Positions 51,632-60,149 of a stretch of DNA of 64,000 nucleotides are shown here, piece after piece. The position numbers and the translations under genes are program-made. The stretch spans positions 1 to 64,000 of the forward strand of contig CAZGFQ010000007.1 of assembly GCA_964525185.1 (NCBI GenBank), given 5' to 3'. How positions within the stretch are numbered: position 1 is the stretch's first letter; every line of letters starts with the position of its first letter. Below the pieces are notes generated by a model. That model was not told the DNA's origin, made no database searches, and saw nothing but the letters and a program-made list of their open reading frames with translations. The stretch comes from JABHGY01 sp964525185. Lineage in GTDB: Bacteria; Fidelibacterota; Marinisomatia; Marinisomatales; UBA1611.

Positions 51632-52573
51632 TTAATGCTTCTCTCCACACATCATATGAAACGAATGAAATATGGTTGGGACCAAAACTTTCAACGCATC
51701 TTTTACGGCGCCTGTGCTTCCCGGAAGGCAAATAACGATTGCGCCATTTACCACTCCCGCTGTCAACCGTGATAACATGGCTGTTTTTACTTTCCCACGA
51801 CCATAAGCATGGAGGGCTTGTTCAACTCCCGGCAATTTTGAATCAAATGCTTTTTCCAGCATTTCAATTGTTAAATCTCGAGGTCCCAAACCTGTTCCAC
51901 CCGTGGTAATAATAAGTTCAACACCATTTTGAATCCAATTTTTGATAGTAGGGATTAATTCTTCGGATCCATCTGGTAATACAATACTATGGTCCACTAA
52001 ACACCCAGCATTTTTAAATCCATTCAAAAGAATTGGTCCTGATTTATCAACACCCTTCCCGGAAGAGATACTATCACTCAACGTAACAACACCTACTTTC
52101 GGTCTATATCCTGTGGCGTGGTCAGATTTTCCACCCACTTTTTTCACCAATTTTATTTCGCCAATTGTCATCGTTTTGTCCATTGCTTTACACATATCAT
52201 AAATAGTAAGGGCTGCGCCAGAAACAGCTGACAAAGCTTCCATCTCCACACCTGTTGCTTCTTTAGTCTTCACCGTGGACTTTATCAAAATTGCGTCTTC
52301 TAGTATTTCGAATTCAATATCCACAAATGACAAATTCAATTGATGACACATGGGAATCATTTCTGCTGTTTTTTTCGCAGATTGTATTCCGGCAATTTTG
52401 GCTGTGGTGAGCACATTCCCTTTTGGAAGCGCTTCTTCCTGAATCGCTATAATTGTCTCGGGAAGCATGGATATTTTCCCTTCAGCCTTTGCCATTCTTA
52501 CTGTTGCTATTTTATCTGTTACATCTACCATTTTAACATTTCCAGATTGATCTAAATGTGTAAAATCATTCAT
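51632..52573 (-). CDS. fused MoaC-MoaB/MogA protein
   Basis: Residues 1-155 match MoaC, with KMVDVTDKIATVRMAKAEGK, PMCHQLNLSFVDIEFE and TGVEMEALSAVSGAALTIYDMCKAMDK; residues about 160-313 match MoaB/MogA, with GVVTLSDSISSGKGVDKSG and TTGGTGLGPRDLTIE. MoaC helps to form cPMP with MoaA; the MogA/MoaB part adenylates molybdopterin before MoeA acts. Fusing the two steps in one chain is known but not universal. It lies two bases from moaA. Confidence 0.93.
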   Translation of the reverse strand: MNDFTHLDQSGNVKMVDVTDKIATVRMAKAEGKISMLPETIIAIQEEALPKGNVLTTAKIAGIQSAKKTAEMIPMCHQLNLSFVDIEFEILEDAILIKSTVKTKEATGVEMEALSAVSGAALTIYDMCKAMDKTMTIGEIKLVKKVGGKSDHATGYRPKVGVVTLSDSISSGKGVDKSGPILLNGFKNAGCLVDHSIVLPDGSEELIPTIKNWIQNGVELIITTGGTGLGPRDLTIEMLEKAFDSKLPGVEQALHAYGRGKVKTAMLSRLTAGVVNGAIVICLPGSTGAVKDALKVLVPTIFHSFHMMCGEKH

Positions 52574-52574
52574 A

Positions 52575-53618
52575 TTATCCCCCTATTTGGGTCATAGATT
52601 CTCGATTTTCATTACCTTGATTTTGGGCTTCCCAACCATCTTTCATTTTTTGCATCATTGTTTCTTGAATCATTGTTTCAATGTAAGAATTACTTTTCCC
52701 AGCTCTCATCGCATCTCGAAGATTGATTTCATTTTGACTATATAGGCAGTTTAATAATTTCCCATCTGCTGTAATCCGAATTCGATTACACTCACCGCAC
52801 AAACTTCTTGAATAAGCGGGAATCACTGCCACTTTTCCTTTGTAATCATTCACTCGAAAGATATAATGTTCTGTCCGTGAACCATCGATTGGAGTCAATT
52901 CATCCACTTGATTTTTAATATCCGTGACTATATGATCTGCACCATAATATTTTCCTGTCTTCCAAATTTGATGTGAATCAAATGGCATGAGTTCAATAAA
53001 GCGAACCGTTATATCATTTTCTTGTGTGAGCGCAACAAAATCCATGAGTTCATCATCATTAAAATCACGCATGGCAACTACATTTAATTTGATTGATTGA
53101 ATCGCGGACCCCAAGGCTTTCCCAAGCCCACTTAATACCATATCTAAACCATCACGGCGTGTAATTTTTTTAAATTTTTCTGAATTCAGTGTATCAAGAC
53201 TAATATTAACCCCGGACAAACCGGACTTAATCAATTCATCAATTCGTTTTTCAAGAAGAAGCCCATTCGTAGTTAAATGCACAGAATCTATATGTTTACA
53301 ATTATTTGCAAATTGAATTAGGTCAGACAAATCTTTTCGCAATAATGGTTCACCGCCCGTAAAGCGTATTTTTGACACACCCACCTGGGTAGTTAATTTA
53401 ATGAGTCGGAGGATTTCTTGGGTGGAAAGGAGTTTATCTTCATTACGAAAATCGATTCCTTCCTCGGGCATACAATACATACAACGAAGATTACATTGTT
53501 CATTTAGTGCCAATCGTAGATAATTGAATGTGCGACCAAACTGGTCTTTTATGGGAGGGTGTATCATTTGGGATGATACACCCTTTAAAGGTTTATTAAA
53601 TTGCTTAACGAGTGCCAT
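52575..53618 (-). CDS. moaA: GTP 3',8-cyclase MoaA
   Basis: A radical-SAM enzyme: CNLRCMYCMPEEG supplies the N-terminal [4Fe-4S] cysteines, and CGECNRIRITADGKLLNCLYS supplies the C-terminal set. It converts GTP to 3',8-cH2GTP, the first step of molybdenum cofactor synthesis. I use ATG 53618, with GGAAAGAGA upstream; a further GTG start at 53663 gives a longer tail without known homology. A later ATG at 53567 lies in a strong hairpin (53557-53583) and would give the normal family length. Confidence 0.93.
   Translation of the reverse strand: MALVKQFNKPLKGVSSQMIHPPIKDQFGRTFNYLRLALNEQCNLRCMYCMPEEGIDFRNEDKLLSTQEILRLIKLTTQVGVSKIRFTGGEPLLRKDLSDLIQFANNCKHIDSVHLTTNGLLLEKRIDELIKSGLSGVNISLDTLNSEKFKKITRRDGLDMVLSGLGKALGSAIQSIKLNVVAMRDFNDDELMDFVALTQENDITVRFIELMPFDSHQIWKTGKYYGADHIVTDIKNQVDELTPIDGSRTEHYIFRVNDYKGKVAVIPAYSRSLCGECNRIRITADGKLLNCLYSQNEINLRDAMRAGKSNSYIETMIQETMMQKMKDGWEAQNQGNENRESMTQIGG
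53557..53583. repeat. 11-base perfect hairpin in the 5' part of moaA
   Basis: GGGTGTATCAT (53557-53567) and ATGATACACCC (53573-53583) are perfect inverted repeats with a five-base loop. On the coding strand the 3' arm begins with ATG at 53567, which would start a MoaA of normal length. Folding would hide that ATG. It lies inside the frame if translation begins at 53618. No T-run follows, so it is not a classical terminator. Confidence 0.7.
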
Positions 53619-53789
53619 TCTCTTTCCAATCACGGGAGCTAATGAATCTGTTTCCAAATTCACCGTATCGGCCTTGAACCATATTTCTTTATCGAAACGT
53701 AGGTTTTTCGGCTACGAGATGGGTTTAAAATAATGTTATTCTATTATTGTATCAATTCCTTTAATGATAGGATGAACCATGGTTCATTT

Positions 53790-55250
53790 TTATTTGTATC
53801 GCGCCTTAAATTCATCAGATGCTTTTTTCCTGCGGACTTTTTCTGCTGGATCCATTTTTCCTAAATACCATTGATGGTTTTTAGAATTCAACGTTTTGTC
53901 CAATAGTTTTTGCAATTTCTTAGCAGATTTTTCTTGTTTCCTATCACCTGAATGTTCACCACGTTCAATCAATTCTTCAATTTCAGGAATAAATTTTGTA
54001 TAAAAATGTTTTGCTAAATCATAGGTTCCATGCCAATGAGTATAATCTGGTGCCATCATAGAGGCCCCATGTCTTGCTCTTCGCCCTTCATGATGCCAGA
54101 TTTCAAACCATGTAAAATCGATAGGTTCAGCAAATTTAATGTTTTTCCCATCTGCATCTTTTCTCATTAATGGTTTGGCAGCATTATATAATGCTAATCC
54201 AGGTTTTGCATATTTTTCAGTATAAAGATCAAGTAATCCTTCATACTGAATGAAAAAATTATCTGTGAAATTTTCATTATGACAAGCTGCACACACATCT
54301 TCCATATTCTCTCGACGCGTATCCGCATGAATTTCTGCCGATGCTAATCCCCACTTTTTATCTGTTTCGTGAGTCAACTTTGAAATGGGTGGCCTGTTAT
54401 TCCATTTGATCCTCAATCCAACATTATGAGTTATATCTTGGTTTGGTGTTGCAGACATATGACATGTTGCACATGTAGGTGCAGACGAATAATCTTCCCC
54501 AACTACCCATTTGGATGATTCCAAATTCATGTTATCAATATTTGCTCTGAAATTTATCCCATGCTTGGATTCATTATAAATTTCAAGTTGTGGATGGTCG
54601 GGTCCCATATGACATTTTCCACAATTTTCAGGATTCCTGGCTTGTGCGACTGAAAATTCATGACGTTGATGACATGCTGAACACGATCCTTCTGACCCAT
54701 CAGGGTTTACTCGACCAATGCCTGTATTAGGCCAAGTAGCTGGATCAAGAGAGCCGTCATCTAACACTTTTACAGCTGAACCATGACATTGCCAACATCC
54801 ATTCACTGCCGCTGCTGAATTACCATGAGGAAAACCTTCTGTGACAAATCCTTGATTCCCTTCAACGACTTCTGCTAAAACATTATCAAGAGACCCCATT
54901 ATGCGCCCTGCTTTTGAATGGTGAGAATTCGCAAATTCATCCACTTCATTTTCGTGGCATCGCGCACAATCATTGGGTGAAACAATGACAGATATTAAAT
55001 AGTCGTTATGTTCGAAGGCATCTGCATCACCTTCCTCTGCTTTGTGGCATTCATAACAACCAACATTTGCGCCATAATGCTTACTTTTTCCCCACTGCTG
55101 ATATAAACTCACATTATCAGTTTTATGGCATTCAAGACATTCAACCGATTCATCTGTTAAAGCATTTGGAAGTACATCTTTTGAAAAGCCCATTGAGACT
55201 AATAGAGTAGTTCCAATTAATATAGTTAGTGTAATTTTAATTCTTTTCAT
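53790..55250 (-). CDS. octaheme cytochrome c, hydroxylamine oxidoreductase-like
   Basis: The 486-residue protein has a signal peptide and eight CxxCH heme motifs (CLECH, CYECH, CARCH, CWQCH, CSACH, CGKCH, CATCH, CAACH). The C-terminal part has WHHEGRRARHGASMMAPDYTHWHGTYDL, characteristic of the hydroxylamine oxidoreductase family. That family oxidises hydroxylamine or reduces nitrogen compounds such as nitrite, depending on the branch. A tyrosine in PDYTHWHG is a candidate for the crosslink to the catalytic heme, but alignment is needed. It is periplasmic and lies beside a porin and downstream of complex III genes. Confidence 0.87.
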   Translation of the reverse strand: MKRIKITLTILIGTTLLVSMGFSKDVLPNALTDESVECLECHKTDNVSLYQQWGKSKHYGANVGCYECHKAEEGDADAFEHNDYLISVIVSPNDCARCHENEVDEFANSHHSKAGRIMGSLDNVLAEVVEGNQGFVTEGFPHGNSAAAVNGCWQCHGSAVKVLDDGSLDPATWPNTGIGRVNPDGSEGSCSACHQRHEFSVAQARNPENCGKCHMGPDHPQLEIYNESKHGINFRANIDNMNLESSKWVVGEDYSSAPTCATCHMSATPNQDITHNVGLRIKWNNRPPISKLTHETDKKWGLASAEIHADTRRENMEDVCAACHNENFTDNFFIQYEGLLDLYTEKYAKPGLALYNAAKPLMRKDADGKNIKFAEPIDFTWFEIWHHEGRRARHGASMMAPDYTHWHGTYDLAKHFYTKFIPEIEELIERGEHSGDRKQEKSAKKLQKLLDKTLNSKNHQWYLGKMDPAEKVRRKKASDEFKARYK

Positions 55251-55290
55251 GATTTAATCCTTTAATTAGGAGTTTTTTATCCAATTTAGT

Positions 55291-56436
55291 CTAGAAATTT
55301 ACAATAGTCATTAAATAAGCGAAACTACCATTAACATCATTTTCTGATTTTAGCTTCCCTGGCATAAACATGGAATACCCAGCAACAATTTTTACATTGT
55401 CAGCATATTTTTTAACAAGTGTAATATCTAATTCATTCCCAAATGATTCAGTGCTTTGATCTGCATTGAACATATGATAGGCTACATTAACCACATGACC
55501 TGCCACTTTAAGCCCGGTCATTTTTACATGAATGTCTTGGAGTCCTAATCCTCCTGTATGAACAGGAAGATTTAAAAAATAGTCCATATATCCATAATAT
55601 TTATGATTTGTAGCATAAAGTGTATTAAATGATTCATTCACATCCATTGTAGTTGTATCATCTCCAGATATAAAATCCAATCCGGCAGATACTGTCATTC
55701 CAGCAATTTTATATCCTGCATTTAATCCATACATCATACCGCCATATGATGCATCTTCGGACATTTCTCCATTTTGCATGGCAAATTCTAATTCATAGCT
55801 CACGCCAGCAAAAGCACCTTTTCCGTATCCGCCAATTGTCATTCTATCTCCGTCCTGAATGGCAAATGCTTGGGTTGCATGTCCTTCTAATAATTTCAGT
55901 TTTGCATAGGCACCGCGTACATTAAAATCACCTTCATCATCAATGGCACTTGCTTCAACTTGTTTGAAATTGAAAAAATCTATATCTGCAAAAGAGTTGG
56001 CATAATTAAAAATAACACCATCAAAACTGCGTCCAATATTATGCCAACCAACAGCACCTAAGAGCCGCTGTGGACCGTAGGCAGCTTCAAACCGCCCGAC
56101 TTTTGCATTAAGTCCTAACCCAAATAAATTATTGATTTTAAAAAAAGCTTGATGAACATCCAGTGCATCGGCAGTTCCATCTTTCAGTGTATTTGTTTCC
56201 GTTCCGAAAATTCTAGAATCTTGGAGTTGTACAAATGTGCTTACATCACCTTCATCATACGCAACAGCAAAACGCGTTCGCAAATAATTATTATTATTAA
56301 AACCAGTTGAGTTGCTAAAATCTTTATCAACCATTTCGTATCGTTGGCGGATTTGCCCTGAAAACTTTAATGGACTTGTTTCAGCAAAAACTATTCCGGT
56401 TAATCCAACTAATATAATGATATTTTTTATTTTCAT
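55291..56436 (-). CDS. outer-membrane porin
   Basis: The 381-residue protein has a signal peptide ending in VFAET and then many amphipathic beta strands of an outer-membrane beta barrel, with a typical terminal strand FAYLMTIVNF. It resembles porins of the alginate-export or phosphate-selective type. The gene is 40 bases upstream of the octaheme gene on the same strand, so it may provide the entry channel for that enzyme's substrate. Confidence 0.8.
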   Translation of the reverse strand: MKIKNIIILVGLTGIVFAETSPLKFSGQIRQRYEMVDKDFSNSTGFNNNNYLRTRFAVAYDEGDVSTFVQLQDSRIFGTETNTLKDGTADALDVHQAFFKINNLFGLGLNAKVGRFEAAYGPQRLLGAVGWHNIGRSFDGVIFNYANSFADIDFFNFKQVEASAIDDEGDFNVRGAYAKLKLLEGHATQAFAIQDGDRMTIGGYGKGAFAGVSYELEFAMQNGEMSEDASYGGMMYGLNAGYKIAGMTVSAGLDFISGDDTTTMDVNESFNTLYATNHKYYGYMDYFLNLPVHTGGLGLQDIHVKMTGLKVAGHVVNVAYHMFNADQSTESFGNELDITLVKKYADNVKIVAGYSMFMPGKLKSENDVNGSFAYLMTIVNF

Positions 56437-56538
56437 GATTATTTCCTTAAGATATTCAGACCTGTTTATCCGTTGTTTAATTTACTCAATACAGAAAATG
56501 TGTATCAAGGTATTTTATTTAATTTTTCCTCAACCTGA

Positions 56539-57705
56539 CTAGGTATGAAGATGTATACTTTCACTTAAATATGGGCCATTTCGAGGGATTGGGTTTTTCC
56601 TATTGAAAGCTTTTATAAAAACCCATACCATTGCGGATAAAGACCCAATAAAGATAAGTATTTCAATAACCCCAAACACGGGTGTATCAAAATTGGAAGG
56701 AAAAATCATCATATATAAATCCACCCAGCGTCCCACCAAAACTATAGATGCTACAATTAATAAACTTTTTTCATTTCGCTTTGTTTTTCTAAACAGCAAT
56801 ATTGAAAAAGGGATAAACCAATTTAATAGAATATTCACAATTGTAAGTGACCCAAAAACTCCAACATGACGTTTAATATAATAAACGGTCTCTTCTGGTA
56901 TATTTGCATACCAAATTAACATATGTTGTGAAAACCAGATATAGACCCAGAATGTAGTAAACCCAAAAAGATATCGAGCTAGTTCATATAAATGATCAAT
57001 TTTAACGGTTTCTTTAAAAATACCATTTCGTCTCAGCAAGATAAGGACAATCATAATAAAGGCTAATCCACTTGTAAACATGCCCGAAAAATTATATAAA
57101 CCAAAAATTGTGCTATACCAATGGGGCTCCAATGACATAATCCAATCAAAGCTGGAAAAAATGAACATGATTCCTCCAATATAAAGCCAAAATGCGGATA
57201 ATCCTGTTGGTGGTGGTGTTTGTACAGTATTTTCATCTAAATCCAACACTTGGGGTTTTGAAATAATTTTTCCCCCAACCCAAATCCAAAACACAAAATA
57301 AATAACCATCCGAAACATGAATCCCGTTGGATTCAACCATGCAGATTTCCCTGAGAGAATTGGATCTTCCGCAACTACATCGGTATGAGACCATTCATAA
57401 ATATCGTGCATCCCAAAATACAATAATGCCATTACACCAAACCCTAGCGGTAAAACCGAATACATTGCTTCTGGTACGCGCCGAATAACTACATCCCACC
57501 CAGCATTAGATACATAATGAATCGCAACCATCATTATACCGCAAAAACCGATTCCCGTTAGAAAATATCCTGACAATAAAACGTTCGACCAAGTACGGGT
57601 AGGATCAAAATATAGCCCTATAAAGAATGCTAGAAGTCCAAGAACCATCATAGATTGCATCCAAAATTTTTGGGTGTTTGATATGGATATGTTATTTACT
57701 ACCAT
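56539..57705 (-). CDS. actF: alternative complex III subunit ActF
   Basis: The 388-residue protein has about ten membrane segments with the ActF/quinol-binding subunit pattern, for example WLNPTGFMFRMVIYFVFWIWVGGKII and FWVYIWFSQHMLIWYANIPEETVYY. Together with ActC it forms the membrane part of the quinol:cytochrome c oxidoreductase. It is the last act gene; no ActG or cytochrome oxidase gene follows in the window. Confidence 0.9.
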   Translation of the reverse strand: MVVNNISISNTQKFWMQSMMVLGLLAFFIGLYFDPTRTWSNVLLSGYFLTGIGFCGIMMVAIHYVSNAGWDVVIRRVPEAMYSVLPLGFGVMALLYFGMHDIYEWSHTDVVAEDPILSGKSAWLNPTGFMFRMVIYFVFWIWVGGKIISKPQVLDLDENTVQTPPPTGLSAFWLYIGGIMFIFSSFDWIMSLEPHWYSTIFGLYNFSGMFTSGLAFIMIVLILLRRNGIFKETVKIDHLYELARYLFGFTTFWVYIWFSQHMLIWYANIPEETVYYIKRHVGVFGSLTIVNILLNWFIPFSILLFRKTKRNEKSLLIVASIVLVGRWVDLYMMIFPSNFDTPVFGVIEILIFIGSLSAMVWVFIKAFNRKNPIPRNGPYLSESIHLHT

Positions 57706-57706
57706 T

Positions 57707-58261
57707 TTAATTCCCCATAGTCCTTAAATATTGAATCACTTTCCATCTATCTTCCCGCTGAACTTGCGATTTATATGAAGCCATATTTCCTTTACCATTA
57801 GAAATAATAAAATATAATTGTCCATCTTTCATATTCTTAACATTATCTGAAAGTAAAGATGGCGGAGGCGGAACACCCCGCTTCGTAACGGGTCCGTCGC
57901 CTAATCCAGTCATTCCATGACATACTTGACAATAGGTACGATAAATCCATTCACCACGCACGCTATTTTTATCTGTTATCTCTAAAGGGTTTAATAAAAC
58001 TTTCCCTGCAATATCTTCTGTCAATTCACCTTCAGAATATTCCGGTAAAAAACCTTGCGCTATCGTACCCTTCACAGGCATTTTTAATGTTTTTCCATCA
58101 GCATAATTTGGGTTATACGCATAAGCATCAAAAGCGACAGAATGAACCATTTCAGGAACAAATTCTACATTTAAATCACGAGGATTATTATATAGACATT
58201 TTTGTAAGCCCATTAATAAAACTATGACAATTCCCAGTTTAATGATTGATTTCATATCCAT
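57707..58261 (-). CDS. actE: alternative complex III subunit ActE (mono-heme cytochrome c)
   Basis: The protein starts at ATG 58261 (MDMKSIIKLG), overlapping the actD stop (TAATG). A single membrane anchor or lipoprotein signal (IVIVLLMGLQKC) is followed by one heme c motif, CQVCHG, and a C-terminal methionine-containing end (MGN). ActE carries electrons within alternative complex III. The in-frame upstream start would overlap actD more and lacks a ribosome site. Confidence 0.9.
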   Translation of the reverse strand: MDMKSIIKLGIVIVLLMGLQKCLYNNPRDLNVEFVPEMVHSVAFDAYAYNPNYADGKTLKMPVKGTIAQGFLPEYSEGELTEDIAGKVLLNPLEITDKNSVRGEWIYRTYCQVCHGMTGLGDGPVTKRGVPPPPSLLSDNVKNMKDGQLYFIISNGKGNMASYKSQVQREDRWKVIQYLRTMGN

Positions 58262-58782
58262 TATTCTGATTCCAATTTTTCGTCCCATTCTATTGAATGA
58301 TTTTTTGTTGAAATGATTTCAGCTTTTTCACTATTAAATGAGTTTGCATCTTCAGTGATAACAAGGACAAAAGTATCATCTGTTACAGCTGGAGCATACA
58401 CTTTTGGTTTTTTACCAGGTAGAATCCCCGTTCTCCATAACAAGGTAAATACAGTTCCTAACCCTGCAAATAAAACAGTCGTTTCAAATGCGATTGGTAA
58501 AAAACCCGGCATGGAATTCCAAGGTTTTCCACCAATATTGATGGGCCAATTCACTGCTGAAATCCAATATTGACCATACAGTCCGACGGTTAAACCGATA
58601 AATGCAAACCCAAAACAAATTTTAGACAATCGTGAAGGTTTTAAACCCATCGCTTTATCTAACCCATGTACAGCATAGGGTGTAAATGCATCCAGAATAT
58701 TGAATCCATTATTTCGAAATTCTTGAGTGGCGCCAACTAAATCATATTCATTATCAAACGATACAATAAAATATTTTTTCAT
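58261..58782 (-). CDS. actD: alternative complex III subunit ActD (DUF3341)
   Basis: The 173-residue protein begins with KYFIVSFDNEYDLVGATQEFRNNGFNILDAFTPYAVHGLDKAMGLKPS, the DUF3341 pattern of ActD, and has two membrane helices. It anchors the complex. It starts four bases before the end of actC (ATGA overlap) and its stop overlaps actE. Confidence 0.93.
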   Translation of the reverse strand: MKKYFIVSFDNEYDLVGATQEFRNNGFNILDAFTPYAVHGLDKAMGLKPSRLSKICFGFAFIGLTVGLYGQYWISAVNWPINIGGKPWNSMPGFLPIAFETTVLFAGLGTVFTLLWRTGILPGKKPKVYAPAVTDDTFVLVITEDANSFNSEKAEIISTKNHSIEWDEKLESE

Positions 58783-60149
58783 TTTTCGCCTCCGCTTCTT
58801 CCTTTAAACTGAAGCACACTTTTTACTTCGCCAATTGAAATGATTGGCATATATCGTATAAATAGCATAAATAGTGTAAAAAATAGTCCAAAGCTTCCTA
58901 TCAATGTTGCAATTTCAACATAGGATGGTTTATACATTACCCAAGATGATGGTAGAAAATCTCTGTGTAGGGATGTAACTATAATAACAAACCGCTCAAA
59001 CCACATACCAATATTGATAAAAATGGATAAAATAAACACCATGAGCATATTGGTGCGAATTTTTTTAAACCAAAAGAATTGGGGTGTAATCAAATTACAA
59101 CCAACCATAATCCAATATGCCCAAGCAAAAGGTCCCATAGCTCGATTTAGAAATACAAATTGCTCATATCCATTACCAGAATACCATGCCATGAAAAATT
59201 CTGTCGCATAGGATAAAGTAACAATACCCCCTGTGAGTATAATTACTTTTGTCATATTCTCAATATGTTTCACAGTGATGTATTCTTCCAGTCGGAGTGT
59301 TTTACGCGCAATTAAGAGTAGTGTTAATACCATTGCAAATCCTGAGAAAACAGCTCCTGCAACAAAATAGGGTGGGAATGTTGTTGTATGCCAGCCTGGT
59401 ATAGCTGATGTTGCAAAATCAAAACTCACAATTGTATGCACAGAAACAACTAACGGAGCTGCTAATCCTGCTAATAACCCATAAACAGTTTCATATCGAT
59501 GCCATGTTTTAAAAGAGCCAGACCATCCAAAACTTAAAAATCCAAAAATGGCTTTTTTAACTCTTGTTTTTGCGCGGTCTCGAACGGTGGCTAAATCTGG
59601 AATCATACCAATATACCAAAAGACGGCAGAAATAATTAAGTATGTACTAATGGCAAAAACATCCCAAGCTAATGGAGAACGGAAATTAATCCATAGAGGC
59701 CCCCGAGTATTCGGATATGGGAACATCCAATATGCCATCCAAGGTCGCCCCATATGAATGATGGGAAACATTCCAGCACACATAACGGCAAAAATTGTCA
59801 TTGCTTCTGCAGACCGATTAATGGATGTACGCCATTTCTGCCTGAATAAAAATAAAATAGCTGAAATCAATGTACCAGCATGACCAATGCCAACCCAAAA
59901 AACAAAATTGGTAATATCGAATGCCCAACCAACTGTTTTATTGAGCCCCCAAGTACCAATACCAGTCATGATTTGATATGAAACAGCTACAATCCCGAGT
60001 ATTAATGCACTTAAGGCCAGCAAAAAACCAATCCACCATAGACGAGTAGGTTTCTTTTCCATGATCCCAAGAACATCATTCGTAATTGTTTTTAAATTTT
60101 TATTTCCATGAACCAGGGGTTCTCGAGTTGTTTCAACATGATTAGCCAT
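58779..60149 (-). CDS. actC: alternative complex III subunit ActC (NrfD-like)
   Basis: The 456-residue protein has about ten membrane segments of the NrfD/PsrC quinol-oxidising family, including WAFDITNFVFWVGIGHAGTLISAILFLF and GAVFSGFAMVLTLLLIARK. In alternative complex III, ActC binds quinol in the membrane and hands electrons to the ActB iron-sulfur chain. It overlaps actB by eight bases. Confidence 0.94.
   Translation of the reverse strand: MANHVETTREPLVHGNKNLKTITNDVLGIMEKKPTRLWWIGFLLALSALILGIVAVSYQIMTGIGTWGLNKTVGWAFDITNFVFWVGIGHAGTLISAILFLFRQKWRTSINRSAEAMTIFAVMCAGMFPIIHMGRPWMAYWMFPYPNTRGPLWINFRSPLAWDVFAISTYLIISAVFWYIGMIPDLATVRDRAKTRVKKAIFGFLSFGWSGSFKTWHRYETVYGLLAGLAAPLVVSVHTIVSFDFATSAIPGWHTTTFPPYFVAGAVFSGFAMVLTLLLIARKTLRLEEYITVKHIENMTKVIILTGGIVTLSYATEFFMAWYSGNGYEQFVFLNRAMGPFAWAYWIMVGCNLITPQFFWFKKIRTNMLMVFILSIFINIGMWFERFVIIVTSLHRDFLPSSWVMYKPSYVEIATLIGSFGLFFTLFMLFIRYMPIISIGEVKSVLQFKGRSGGEK

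Noticed and set aside
53620..53789. molybdenum cofactor riboswitch before moaA
   Set aside because: I could not match the leader to the conserved Moco RNA blocks; only short hairpins are visible.
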